Source: Candidatus Poseidoniia archaeon (GTDB lineage: Archaea; Thermoplasmatota; Poseidoniia; MGIII; CG-Epi1). From it: 25,880 bases of DNA. A program made the translations under genes and the position numbers. Below are positions 1-8,798 of this stretch, piece by piece (position 1 is the stretch's first letter; the number at the start of each line of letters is the position of its first letter). The DNA is taken from positions 27,789 through 53,668 of the forward strand of contig JAPYSZ010000001.1 in NCBI GenBank assembly GCA_029941645.1, read 5' to 3'. The notes under the pieces were generated by a model. That model saw only the letters and a program-made list of their open reading frames with translations, made no database searches and was not told where the DNA came from.

Positions 1-293
1 TCAATAGATTCACCTTTGAAATGGGAGAAGGCACCGGAAAAATCAATTTAGAAGATACTCCGTATCTCAAAATAGGTGCGTGGTGCCCAAACCTAATTTT
101 TATTTTTTCGCTAATAGGACTATGGGGGGCTTGGATGACGTACACACTACAATCATACAATAACGCACAAATTGGAGCTTTTTTTTCCGTACTAGCGATA
201 GGATTTTTGATTATAGGACCTATAATAGGAATTATAGCTTTGTTTTACCTTAAAAAATACAAGTTTCTGTTCACCGCTTCTTTTAAAAACTAG
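1..293 (+). CDS. small two-helix membrane protein, possibly 5'-partial
   Basis: I do not recognise this family. The first ATG is at 21 and gives 90 residues, but the reading frame stays open to the left edge of the window, so the gene may begin outside it. Two hydrophobic membrane-spanning segments are visible, at about residues 20-43 and 54-78, separated by a short polar loop (TLQSYNNAQ). The end is basic (KKYK), which would place the C-terminus in the cytoplasm by the positive-inside rule. It ends 17 bases before gatE and could be co-transcribed with it. No catalytic motif is visible. Confidence 0.6.
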   Translation, partial: NRFTFEMGEGTGKINLEDTPYLKIGAWCPNLIFIFSLIGLWGAWMTYTLQSYNNAQIGAFFSVLAIGFLIIGPIIGIIALFYLKKYKFLFTASFKN

Positions 294-310
294 AACCATG
301 CAACTAAATT

Positions 311-2026
311 GTGAAAGCAGGGCTAGAAATTCATCAGCAGCTTGATTGTAGGAAACTTTTCTGTACCTGTGATTCCTTAGATCTAGGGAATGACTCTGTT
401 TTTGTTAGAAAACTACACGCCACCTCAAGTGAAATGGGAACTATCGATGTCGCTGCAAAGGCCGAGGGTGTTAGAGAATTCACCTATTTTAACAAAAGTT
501 GTAATTGTTTAGTTTATACGGATGAAGAACCGCCTAGGGGGCCAAATAGAGAAGCTATAGAGATAGCCTTGCAATTTGCAGAATTAGTTGGTGCGAGTGT
601 TATCGAAGAAATGCACTTTATGAGAAAAGTTGTCGTAGATGGTTCAAATACAAGTGGTTTTCAAAGAACTGCATTAGTTGCTACTGGTGGGAAAATAGAA
701 TACGGAAATGAGACTATAGAAATTGAACAAATTTGTTTGGAAGAGGATTCATGCCGACATGGAGAAAATAAAGATGAATACTTGTTAGATCGCTTGGGGA
801 TTCCTCTTCTTGAAATTACTACTAAACCACAGCTTAAAGAGCCAAAACAAGTACAAATGGCTGCGAAAGCCTTAGGGCGTCTATTGAGAGCATGCAGAGT
901 AAAAAGAGGATTAGGAACAATAAGACAAGATGTTAATGTTTCAATTGATGGGGGAGAGCGTGTAGAATTGAAAGGTTTCCAAGATTTGTCAACCATGGCT
1001 AAAGTAGTTGAAAATGAAATAAGACGTCAACAGAACCTGAAAGATTTATCTGGGACTAAAGCTTCTGAACCAATGGAAGTTACTAAACATATTTCTAAAG
1101 ATAGAGGAACGGCTATAGCTTGTAAATTAACAGGATGGAAAGAAAAATTAGGTACAAAGAAATCTCCAGAAGGACACATTAGAATGGGAAGAGAGCTATC
1201 TGATTATGCTAAAAAAGCTGGAGTACAAGGTTTGATGCATAGTGATGAATTGCCTGCATATGGTATAAGTAGTAAAGAAACTAAGAAATTACATCAATTA
1301 CTAGAATGTAAAGACAATGATGCGTTTGTTTTAATCTTTGGTGAAAAAAATATAGCTGAAGATGCTATCAGAAGAGTGATTGAGAGGATTAAAGTCAACG
1401 GAGTGCCAAAAGAAGTAAGACGTGTGACGCCAAATGGTTTGACCCGATTTCTTAGACCAATGCCTGGAGCTTCAAGAATGTATCCAGAAACTGATATCCC
1501 CCCAATGATATTGACTAACATCAAAGTCAAAGCACCGAAGACTTTGGATCAAAGAGAAAGTGAAATGCCACTTAATGATGAAGAATCAAAACAAATCGTA
1601 TCGAGAAATTTAGATGAAAAATTCCAAAATTTTATGAAATATTATGAAGAGCCTAAGACTATTTCACGATTGCTACTACACACATTACCCAATTTAAAGT
1701 CAAAAAATGGAAAAATAATTAAAGAAGATGCAATAACCAAAGTTTTGGAATTAGTTAAGGAAGGTAAAATAGCCAAAGAAGGAATTGAAGATGCGTTAAT
1801 CCAAGCTAATAGTGGTAAGGATATTAAAATTAAAAATGAAAACATAGAAGAAGATGTTGTTAAGTTTATTGACAAATTAATAGATGAAAAAATTGATTTC
1901 ATCAAGCTGAGAGGAATGGAAGCTATCGGTCCTTTAATGGGGCCAGTTATGTCTGAGTTCAGAGGCGAAATGGACGGTGCAAAAATAAATGCACTTTTAA
2001 TAAGGAAAATTAAGGAGAAAATGTGA
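311..2026 (+). CDS. gatE: Glu-tRNA(Gln) amidotransferase subunit E (GatE)
   Basis: GatE works with the asparaginase-like GatD to turn Glu-tRNA(Gln) into Gln-tRNA(Gln) in archaea that lack a glutaminyl-tRNA synthetase. It carries the kinase/transamidase and tRNA-binding parts. The GatB/GatE cradle signature is clear: AGLEIHQQLD at residues 3-12, KLHATSSEMG, YTDEEPPRGPNREA, and further on RFLRPMPGASRMYPETDIPP. The 571 residues are slightly short for GatE. A GTG at 311 is the first possible start because an in-frame TAA lies at 305-307, so the usual few residues before GLEIHQQ are missing. An ATG at 298 is out of frame. GatD is not in the window. The end overlaps the next gene by four bases (GTGA), which suggests translational coupling. 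Confidence 0.95.
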   Translation: MKAGLEIHQQLDCRKLFCTCDSLDLGNDSVFVRKLHATSSEMGTIDVAAKAEGVREFTYFNKSCNCLVYTDEEPPRGPNREAIEIALQFAELVGASVIEEMHFMRKVVVDGSNTSGFQRTALVATGGKIEYGNETIEIEQICLEEDSCRHGENKDEYLLDRLGIPLLEITTKPQLKEPKQVQMAAKALGRLLRACRVKRGLGTIRQDVNVSIDGGERVELKGFQDLSTMAKVVENEIRRQQNLKDLSGTKASEPMEVTKHISKDRGTAIACKLTGWKEKLGTKKSPEGHIRMGRELSDYAKKAGVQGLMHSDELPAYGISSKETKKLHQLLECKDNDAFVLIFGEKNIAEDAIRRVIERIKVNGVPKEVRRVTPNGLTRFLRPMPGASRMYPETDIPPMILTNIKVKAPKTLDQRESEMPLNDEESKQIVSRNLDEKFQNFMKYYEEPKTISRLLLHTLPNLKSKNGKIIKEDAITKVLELVKEGKIAKEGIEDALIQANSGKDIKIKNENIEEDVVKFIDKLIDEKIDFIKLRGMEAIGPLMGPVMSEFRGEMDGAKINALLIRKIKEKM

Positions 2027-3234
2027 TTGAAAATGCATTGATTTTGGCAGCAGGAAAAGGATCACGAATGTGGCCCTTAACTAAGAATATCCCGAAACCT
2101 CTCTTACCAATATGCGGACTACCTATTATAGAAAGGCAAATTCAAGAATTGAGAAAAGTAGGTGTCAAGAAATTATACATTTTGATAGGTTACCAAATGA
2201 AAGAACTGTCTGATTACTTAGGAAAGACTAAATTCGGTATTGATATCAAGTATATTATTCAAGAAGAGCAAAAAGGAACAGGGCACGCAGTTAATCAAGC
2301 TAAGAATATAATCCAAGGAAATTTCTATTGCATAAATGGTGATTTAATTGTCGATTCGGAAAATCTAGAACGACTAAAAGAAAAGGAAAATGACTTGACT
2401 ATGATGGTGACAAATGTCAAAGATGGTTCTAATTTTGGAGTTATAGAAAGTATGAATGGCCGCCTAGTTTCAATAAATGAAAAAGGTATAAGTGGTAAAA
2501 GTACAATTAATGCAGGAATCTTTTTGTTCAACGAAAAAATATTCGATGCTATTGATAATATAGAAAAATCAATTAGGGGAGAATATGAACTCACTGATGC
2601 TTTGCAAGATATATCAAATGATATACATATCCTAGAATATCAAGGATTTTGGAAGGATATAGGTGCCCCTTGGGACCTAATTACAGCAAATGAAAAATAT
2701 ATGCATAACCTCAAAAATCAGATTAAAGGAACTATTGAAGATAATGTTGTAATAAAAGGTAATATACATCTAGAAGAAAATTCAGTTATAAAATCAGGAA
2801 CATATATTGAGGGGGGAGTATGGATTGGGAAAGATTGTACCGTCGGGCCAAACTCTTACTTACGCGAAGGAACCGTACTTTGTGGTAAAAACAAAGTAGG
2901 TGCCTCAACTGAAATAAAAAACTCCATTTTAATGAATGGTGCAAAAGCACCACACCACAACTATGTTGGTGATTCGATAATTGGTGAGAATAGTAATATT
3001 GGTTCTGGAACGAAGATTGCTAATCTTAGATTAGATAAAAAAGAAATTATAGTAGTGCACAAGGGAGTGAAAATTAATACAGGACGAAAAAAACTTGGCG
3101 CAATAATTGGTAGTAATGTAAATACAGGGATAAATGCATCAATAAATGCAGGAACAATTCTTGGAAATAATGTTAAAATTGGACCTAATTCTTTAGTTTC
3201 CGGAACCTACGAATCTCAGAGCACAATAATATAA
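2023..3234 (+). CDS. bifunctional sugar-1-phosphate nucleotidylyltransferase/acetyltransferase (GlmU-like)
   Basis: This enzyme probably makes UDP-GlcNAc or a related sugar nucleotide in the cytosol for glycan synthesis. Residues 1-230 are a nucleotidyltransferase: LAAGKGSRMWPLT (8-20), the PKP at 24-26, and INGDLIV (104-110) with the metal-binding Asp. Residues 235-400 are a left-handed beta-helix of hexapeptide repeats containing APHHNYVGDS (309-318). The first His of that block matches the catalytic His of archaeal acetyltransferases such as Sulfolobus ST0452, and the total length of 403 is close to that protein. The start is GTG inside the gatE stop region, with GGAG six bases upstream. 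The exact sugar cannot be read from the sequence. The stop overlaps the next ATG (TAATG). Confidence 0.88.
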   Translation: MIENALILAAGKGSRMWPLTKNIPKPLLPICGLPIIERQIQELRKVGVKKLYILIGYQMKELSDYLGKTKFGIDIKYIIQEEQKGTGHAVNQAKNIIQGNFYCINGDLIVDSENLERLKEKENDLTMMVTNVKDGSNFGVIESMNGRLVSINEKGISGKSTINAGIFLFNEKIFDAIDNIEKSIRGEYELTDALQDISNDIHILEYQGFWKDIGAPWDLITANEKYMHNLKNQIKGTIEDNVVIKGNIHLEENSVIKSGTYIEGGVWIGKDCTVGPNSYLREGTVLCGKNKVGASTEIKNSILMNGAKAPHHNYVGDSIIGENSNIGSGTKIANLRLDKKEIIVVHKGVKINTGRKKLGAIIGSNVNTGINASINAGTILGNNVKIGPNSLVSGTYESQSTII

Positions 3235-4355
3235 TGCACATATTACAAGTAACACCATATTTTTATCCTCACTTTGGTGGAGTAGAATCACATGTATTGG
3301 GACTCTCTGAGAATTTAATTAAATTAGGGCATGAAGTCGAAGTGTTAACTTCGCGTTACAGCCGTATGCCTGAAATTGAAAGATTGAATGGGATAAAAAT
3401 AACAAGATTACCTCAGTTGATTAACATATACAATACGCCAGTTGTAACTTCAATCCAATCTTTTGTTCGAAGAAGTCATGCCGATGTAGTACATGTCCAT
3501 TCACCTCCTCCTTTCACAGAAAGATTTGCGGCAAAAGGCGCTAAAGAATCAAACAAACCATTAGTGGTTACACACCATTGTGATTTAGAACTAAAAGGAA
3601 TGTTTGGAAACATAACTGTAAATTTATATCAATCAATGCTAGGGAAATATCCTCTAGAAACTGCAGACAAGGTTATTTCCACCACAAAAAGCTATGCAAT
3701 TACCTCTAGGAGTTTGTGGGATATTGATGTTGATGTAGTTCCAAATGCAGTAGATATAGATCGTTTTAACCCTAAAAATAAAGGTGAATTCATCAGAGAA
3801 AAATACGCAAAAGATGGAGAACCTCTTGCCCTTTTTGTTGGAAGATTAGTTCCACACAAAGGCATTGGCATACTAATTAGAGCCATAAATTACACTGAAA
3901 ATGGAAAACTCTTAATTGTAGGTGATGGACCCTATCTTTCTTGGCTCAAAAGATTAACTAAGAAAAAAAATTTAGAAGAACGCGTTGTTTTTGTAGGGCC
4001 TATCTCTGATTATTGGCTACCTGCTTATTACGCCGCAACAGATGTAGTAATCTTACCTTCTACTTCAAGATTAGAAGCTTTTGGAATAGTGGGGCTAGAA
4101 GGCATGGCCTCTGGTAAACCTTTGATACTAAGTGATATTCCTGGGGTCAGAGATGTCATCTCCTCTGATGAAGGATTTATAGTTGAACCATTAGACCCTG
4201 AAGCTATTAAAGAAGCACTAGAAAAAATATGGAATTCACCTGAAATGGCAAAGAAAATGGGAAAAAGAGGAAGAAAAAGAGTAGAAGATTTATTTTCATG
4301 GCAAAAAGTTTCTAAAGATATTGAAAATATATTCCAAGAAGTGATTTCTAAATAA
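3234..4355 (+). CDS. GT4-family glycosyltransferase
   Basis: This is a cytosolic or membrane-associated retaining glycosyltransferase with the GT-B fold. The N-terminal domain shows the acceptor-side glycine loop YPHFGGVESH (11-20). The C-terminal domain has FVGRLVPHKG (201-210), DGPYL (231-235) and the EX7E motif E281/E289 in LEAFGIVGLEG, followed by ASGKPLILSDIPGVRDVI-type donor-binding sequence. The length of 373 is usual for GT4. It starts on the stop codon of the sugar nucleotidyltransferase gene, so the two very likely act in one glycan or glycolipid pathway, such as S-layer N-glycan or a polar lipid head group. Donor and acceptor cannot be told from sequence. The last eight bases overlap the convergent TPR gene. 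Confidence 0.9.
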   Translation: MHILQVTPYFYPHFGGVESHVLGLSENLIKLGHEVEVLTSRYSRMPEIERLNGIKITRLPQLINIYNTPVVTSIQSFVRRSHADVVHVHSPPPFTERFAAKGAKESNKPLVVTHHCDLELKGMFGNITVNLYQSMLGKYPLETADKVISTTKSYAITSRSLWDIDVDVVPNAVDIDRFNPKNKGEFIREKYAKDGEPLALFVGRLVPHKGIGILIRAINYTENGKLLIVGDGPYLSWLKRLTKKKNLEERVVFVGPISDYWLPAYYAATDVVILPSTSRLEAFGIVGLEGMASGKPLILSDIPGVRDVISSDEGFIVEPLDPEAIKEALEKIWNSPEMAKKMGKRGRKRVEDLFSWQKVSKDIENIFQEVISK

Positions 4356-6084
4356 CGAGATCGGAATCTATAGATTCTAAAGCTTTGTTATAATACGAAA
4401 AATCCTTATTCATGGCCTTCATAACTAAGGCTTTTCCATGCAATGCATCAGGACTTGTTATGTCACAACCTAAGGCTGACCCAAAGTATTCATCGGCTTC
4501 AACATATTTTCCTAATTCATAAGAACACCAACCTGCTGAAACCCATCCTTCAATTTTATTGGGATGAATGTGAATTGCCAGCCTTGCAAAATCAAGTGCA
4601 TCTTTTTTTCTATCCAAACTTTTCATACATTGAACTTTTAGAATTAAATCCGAAAAATCATCTTTCGAAAGGAAATTTAGAGCTCTACTTGGATCTTCAT
4701 CGACTAATTTGCGTCCAATTAATGAGGATATAATTCTAGAATCAGGATACTTTGAACTTAAAGACTCTAAATTCTTGGCTACATCTTTAGGATGCATTGT
4801 TTCTATCAATAATTTGAAACCTGTAATAGAATCAGGATCTATTAATAATCCTTTTTTAACAAACTCCTCGGCTTCAATAGATTTACCATACCTAATCAAC
4901 ATGTCCGCCAATCTAAAATATGGCCTACTAGTCTCTAAAGCCACTGATATTGCATTTGAATATTGCCTTAATCCTTCATAGACTATACCTGCCTGTTCCA
5001 ATATGCGCCCTTTTTCAATCCAATCTAAATCTCTCATTCGATTTCTTGAAAGTATATCCTGTGCACGTACGGCCTCATCATAGCATTGCAATGCCCGCAA
5101 ATTATTATTTAAATGAAGACTTACATCTCCTAAAGCCATCCAACATGGAACATGTTGTCCATCTATTGAAAGGCCCTCATTCAAAATATGGCGTGCTTTG
5201 TCGAAAAGATTTAATTCCATAAAACAACGGCCTAGGGCTTCATGGTAATCGGGATCATCTCCATCTAATTCAATAGAAGTTTCAATATATTCTAAACCCT
5301 CTTCAGGTCTATTTAATTTTGTTAGAGCTCTACCTTTAGCCATCCATGCATAATGAAATGTAGAATCAAGTTCTATTGCTTTCTCATGATATGGTATTGA
5401 TTCATCATATCTATGCAAGTGATCTAATGCATTACCTATATTATTAACTGCAATTACATATCCAGAATCTAAATCCAAAGACTTCTTATATATTTCAATA
5501 CTTCGTTCATATTGTCCTTGATTATAGTGAACATTAGCTAAATTATTCCAAGCTATCTTATCTTCAGGATCTAATTCCACAGCCTTCTGGTAATAGTCTT
5601 TAGAATCATTCAAACGCCCTGATAACTGTAGCGTATATCCATAATTATACCAAGCCACAGCATAACTAGAATCTGATTTCATTGATTCATCATAACACCT
5701 TAGCGCTTCATTCCAACGATTAATATTGAAATTTGCAAAACCTCTATTATTCCAAGCTGGGGCATTTTTGGGCTCTAATTCTAACGATCGTGCATATGAA
5801 TGAATTGCATCCTCAAATTTACCCAAACGCTGAAACGAATCTCCCAAACGCATATGGTATCGTGAAACATCAGGTGCTAACTCACACGCTTTCGAATAAT
5901 AAGTTTTAGCCTTCTCAGGATTTCCTTGAGACATTTCAAGCATTCCAAGCCTATTGTGTAATTGAGGATCTTCTGGAACTAAAGATAAAGCTTCCAAGAA
6001 TTTCGAGCGGGCTTTTTTGAAATTACCTTTTTCTAAAACGCTTTCCCCGGATTTTATAATATCGACAACGTCCAAATCAATCAC
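4348..6084 (-). CDS. TPR-repeat protein (578 aa)
   Basis: The protein is almost entirely tetratricopeptide repeats, about a dozen helix-turn-helix units with the usual W-x2-G/N-x2-Y...A...Y-x-A...P pattern, for example AWNNRGFANFNINRWNEAL and AWYNYGYTLQLSGRLNDSK. The first two-thirds is very regular; the last third (from about residue 380) is more diverged but still TPR-like. There is no signal peptide or membrane helix, so it is probably cytosolic and a scaffold for protein-protein contacts. The start is a GTG at 6082-6084, eight bases inside the upstream TPR gene, so the two form an operon. The partner is unknown. Confidence 0.88.
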   Translation of the reverse strand: MIDLDVVDIIKSGESVLEKGNFKKARSKFLEALSLVPEDPQLHNRLGMLEMSQGNPEKAKTYYSKACELAPDVSRYHMRLGDSFQRLGKFEDAIHSYARSLELEPKNAPAWNNRGFANFNINRWNEALRCYDESMKSDSSYAVAWYNYGYTLQLSGRLNDSKDYYQKAVELDPEDKIAWNNLANVHYNQGQYERSIEIYKKSLDLDSGYVIAVNNIGNALDHLHRYDESIPYHEKAIELDSTFHYAWMAKGRALTKLNRPEEGLEYIETSIELDGDDPDYHEALGRCFMELNLFDKARHILNEGLSIDGQHVPCWMALGDVSLHLNNNLRALQCYDEAVRAQDILSRNRMRDLDWIEKGRILEQAGIVYEGLRQYSNAISVALETSRPYFRLADMLIRYGKSIEAEEFVKKGLLIDPDSITGFKLLIETMHPKDVAKNLESLSSKYPDSRIISSLIGRKLVDEDPSRALNFLSKDDFSDLILKVQCMKSLDRKKDALDFARLAIHIHPNKIEGWVSAGWCSYELGKYVEADEYFGSALGCDITSPDALHGKALVMKAMNKDFSYYNKALESIDSDLVI

Positions 6085-7201
6085 CTATTATTTTATTGAT
6101 TCTGTCTATTGCTATTTGGGTGTCTTTTTTCAACTTTTTCCATTCAGCCACACCATGCTCTCTCGGATCTGGTTTATGTGACAAAGCAACCTCATAACAT
6201 TCAAGGGATTCACGAGGCCTATCCAACAATTCGAGAACATAGCCCTTATTATGCCAAGCCCAAGAATAGTCCTTTTTGAGAGTAATAGCTCTATCGTAAC
6301 AATCTAAAGATTCTTCCAACCTATTTAACTGTCTAAGTGTTACCCCTCTATTATTCCAAGCACTCCTATTTTTAGGATTTAATTCAGTGGATTGCTTGAA
6401 TGCAGTAAGAGCTTCTTGAAGATCCCCTACTCGAAAAAGAGCTTTTCCTAAATTAAACCAACAAACGGCATATTTAGGATTTGATGAAATAGCCCGTCGA
6501 TAACTATCTATTGCTTTGTGATTGTATCCTAAACGTGTAAGTGCAACGCCTCTATCATTGTATATCACTTCATCTTCAACTAAAAGACTTTTCCTAATTG
6601 ATTCAGATGCATCTTTGTACTCATCCAACTCATCGTGTGATTTACCCTTAGCTGCAAGAACTTCAGTATCTCTTGGCTTAAATTCTAAAACTTGATCAAA
6701 TAAATCTAGTGATTCTCTATATTTTCCAAAACTATGGCAGATTTTACCCTTCTGATAAAGTGAATCTCTATGCTTAGAATCCTGTTCTAGAATCTGATTA
6801 AATATTGCCATAGCGTCATCAAATTTTTCTAGTTCGAGGAGTGATTTTCCTTTTAGGAAAAGGGCTTCGATGTAGTCTGGATTCCTATTCAATGATTTTA
6901 CTGAAAAATCAAGCGCTTTTTCTAATTTACCCATGCCAAAATATGCTAAACCTATGTCCTTATACAATATATCTTTTTTGTTAACTCTAATCTCTAATTT
7001 CATCAATATTTCAAGAGATTTACTATAATTCTTAGATTTTAAGAAAATTTTAGCTAACTCATGAAGAAGATTCATGCTATCTGGCTTTAGTTCAAGTGCC
7101 TTCCTAATTCTATTTTCAGCCTTAGTGTAATTACCTAATTTGCAATAAGAGATAGCTTCAATCTTTAGCTCCTGCAATTGACTTTTGGTTGATTCCGACA
7201 C
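6077..7201 (-). CDS. TPR-repeat protein (374 aa)
   Basis: This is a second solenoid of about ten TPR units, starting with residues 8-40 and ending near residue 350. Well-kept units include AVCWFNLGKALFRVGDLQEA, SAWNNRGVTLRQLNRLEESL and WAWHNKGYVLELLDRPRESL. No signal peptide or membrane segment is visible. The start codon is GTG at 7199-7201, with an AT-rich box about 23 bases upstream that would give a leaderless transcript. It is the first gene of a two-gene unit with the 578-residue TPR protein and overlaps it by eight bases. The two look like relatives from an old tandem duplication, but that is an inference from general similarity only. Confidence 0.88.
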   Translation of the reverse strand: MSESTKSQLQELKIEAISYCKLGNYTKAENRIRKALELKPDSMNLLHELAKIFLKSKNYSKSLEILMKLEIRVNKKDILYKDIGLAYFGMGKLEKALDFSVKSLNRNPDYIEALFLKGKSLLELEKFDDAMAIFNQILEQDSKHRDSLYQKGKICHSFGKYRESLDLFDQVLEFKPRDTEVLAAKGKSHDELDEYKDASESIRKSLLVEDEVIYNDRGVALTRLGYNHKAIDSYRRAISSNPKYAVCWFNLGKALFRVGDLQEALTAFKQSTELNPKNRSAWNNRGVTLRQLNRLEESLDCYDRAITLKKDYSWAWHNKGYVLELLDRPRESLECYEVALSHKPDPREHGVAEWKKLKKDTQIAIDRINKIIGD

Positions 7202-7219
7202 AATACCCTATAATAGGTC

Positions 7220-7227
7220 AATAAAAA
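7220..7227 (-). promoter_or_regulatory. TATA-like box for the TPR gene pair
   Basis: On the minus strand this reads TTTTTATT and is centred about 23 bases before the GTG at 7201, the spacing expected when transcription starts at the start codon. The match is modest in AT-rich DNA. Confidence 0.35.
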
Positions 7228-7246
7228 GTATTTGAAGTTCAAGAAG

Positions 7247-7255
7247 TTTATTTAA
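7247..7255 (+). promoter_or_regulatory. TATA-like box for hutH
   Basis: TTTATTTAA is centred about 26 bases upstream of the hutH ATG at 7277. With the usual archaeal spacing the transcript would begin at or next to the ATG, which means a leaderless mRNA. No strong Shine-Dalgarno sequence precedes the ATG, in agreement. Confidence 0.45.
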
Positions 7256-7276
7256 CACGCTAATTATAACCATGGA

Positions 7277-8797
7277 ATGAGCATAGCATTAGATGGTAAA
7301 TCTTTGACAATCGCTAAGTTAGTAGATGTTGCCCGAAATAACCAAACTCTAGAAGTTACAAAAGAAGCATGGGGAAGAATTGAAGACTGTAGAAAAATGC
7401 TCCAGAAAAAGATAGAGGCCCATGAAACTATGTACGGCATAACTACAGGAATTGGTGAATTTTCTGAAGTTACGCTAAATCCAGAACAAACGGAAGAGTT
7501 TCAAAAATTATTGATTTATTCACATGCTGCTGGAATTGGTGATCCTATGGATATTGAGATTGTAAGAGGGGCTATGTGTGGGCGCATCAATGTACATGCT
7601 AAAGGAAATTCAGGAGGAAGAAGTGAGATTACCAAATACCTTTTAGATTCGTTAAACAACAAACTTACACCAGTTGTTTGTGAAAAAGGATCCGTAGGTG
7701 CTTGTGGTGATTTAGCGCCAATGTCGCAAATTGCGTTGGCAATGATGGGAGAAGGTGAAATGTTTGTAGAAGGTAAGATTATTGATTCTAAATCTGCCTT
7801 AGGAATTATAGGATTGAAGCCTTTAGAACTGAAAGCAAGAGATGGATTGGCTTTGATTAACGGAAGTAATGTACTTACGGCACTTGCCGCGATTATCCTT
7901 TACGATTCACAGAGATGGATGAAGATGCATGATATTGCTGCAGCTATGACTCTAGAAGCACTCAAAGCTAACATGAAACCATATGATAAGAGAATTCATA
8001 AATTAAGAGGATTTAAAGGCTCACAAAAAGTAGCTGCAAATTTGAATATCTTAACCAAGGATTCAGAAATATTATTCAGCGATGGGAAGAAAGTTCAAGA
8101 TGCTTATTCCATGAGATCAACACCGCAAGTAGCTGGAACACTAAGAGATTCAATTAATTATGCAGTTGAACAAGTTGAAATCGAGCTGAACGGAGTTGGG
8201 GATAACCCTATCTTCCTAACCGAAGAAGCTGAAGTCTTGACAGGAGCAAATTTCCAAGGTACGCCCGTTGCTCTTCCAATGGAAATGATTGGAACCGGCT
8301 TGAGCATGGTCTCTGTTTTATCTGAAAGAAGATTGAACCGATTAACAAATCCTGCATTATCTGTTGGTTTACCTCCCTTTTTAACCAAAAGACCAGGGCT
8401 CCATTCAGGTATGATGTTGTCACAATATACTGCCGATGCATTAATCGTAGAATCAAGAATCTTATCACATCCGGCGGCTAATCAATCGATTCCTGCTGCT
8501 GCTGATCAAGAAGACTTTGTTTCAATGGGATTAACAACAAGCCAAAAAGTTAGAAAAATATTAGATAATAGTTATGGAGTTTTAGCTATTGAAATGATGG
8601 CTGCTGCTCAAGCTTTGGATATCAGAGGTGGCAAAATGGGAAAGGGCACCTCAATTGCACACAAAGTCATAAGAAAATATGTTGATTATTTAGATGAAGA
8701 TAGGCCTCTCTATAGAGACAATAATAGAATGGTCGAATTACTTAAATCAAATGAAATTTTAGATACTGTAGAACAAGAATTAGGTGAATTAAATTAA
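7277..8797 (+). CDS. hutH: histidine ammonia-lyase (HutH) with Ala-Cys-Gly MIO triad
   Basis: It is expected to remove ammonia from L-histidine to give urocanate, using the MIO cofactor formed from its own backbone. The family landmarks line up with Pseudomonas putida HutH numbering: Y53 in MYGITTGIG, H83 in YSHAAG (a residue linked to histidine or tyrosine use), N195 in LINGSN, the Y277/R280 pair in QDAYSMR, and E412 in ADQEDFVSMG. The MIO block reads GSVGACGDLAP, so the triad is A142-C143-G144, with TGT at 7703-7705, rather than the usual Ala-Ser-Gly. An engineered S143C HutH is known to mature into active enzyme, so this one may well be active. HutU, HutI and a formiminoglutamate step are not nearby. 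It converges with the aminotransferase one base away. Confidence 0.93.
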   Translation: MSIALDGKSLTIAKLVDVARNNQTLEVTKEAWGRIEDCRKMLQKKIEAHETMYGITTGIGEFSEVTLNPEQTEEFQKLLIYSHAAGIGDPMDIEIVRGAMCGRINVHAKGNSGGRSEITKYLLDSLNNKLTPVVCEKGSVGACGDLAPMSQIALAMMGEGEMFVEGKIIDSKSALGIIGLKPLELKARDGLALINGSNVLTALAAIILYDSQRWMKMHDIAAAMTLEALKANMKPYDKRIHKLRGFKGSQKVAANLNILTKDSEILFSDGKKVQDAYSMRSTPQVAGTLRDSINYAVEQVEIELNGVGDNPIFLTEEAEVLTGANFQGTPVALPMEMIGTGLSMVSVLSERRLNRLTNPALSVGLPPFLTKRPGLHSGMMLSQYTADALIVESRILSHPAANQSIPAAADQEDFVSMGLTTSQKVRKILDNSYGVLAIEMMAAAQALDIRGGKMGKGTSIAHKVIRKYVDYLDEDRPLYRDNNRMVELLKSNEILDTVEQELGELN

Positions 8798-8798
8798 A

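Noticed and set aside
298..300. ATG just upstream of gatE as its start
   Set aside because: It is out of frame with the GatE reading frame, which is closed by TAA at 305-307, so GTG at 311 is the start.
4443..5222. Three overlapping open frames of about 90 codons on the plus strand within the TPR gene
   Set aside because: They mirror the TPR periodicity of the minus-strand gene and have no independent signal.
7277..8797. Phenylalanine or tyrosine lyase/aminomutase instead of HutH
   Set aside because: H83 and the QED motif with E412 match histidine lyases; phenylalanine enzymes have hydrophobic residues at the first site and Gln at the second. Tyrosine use is not fully excluded.
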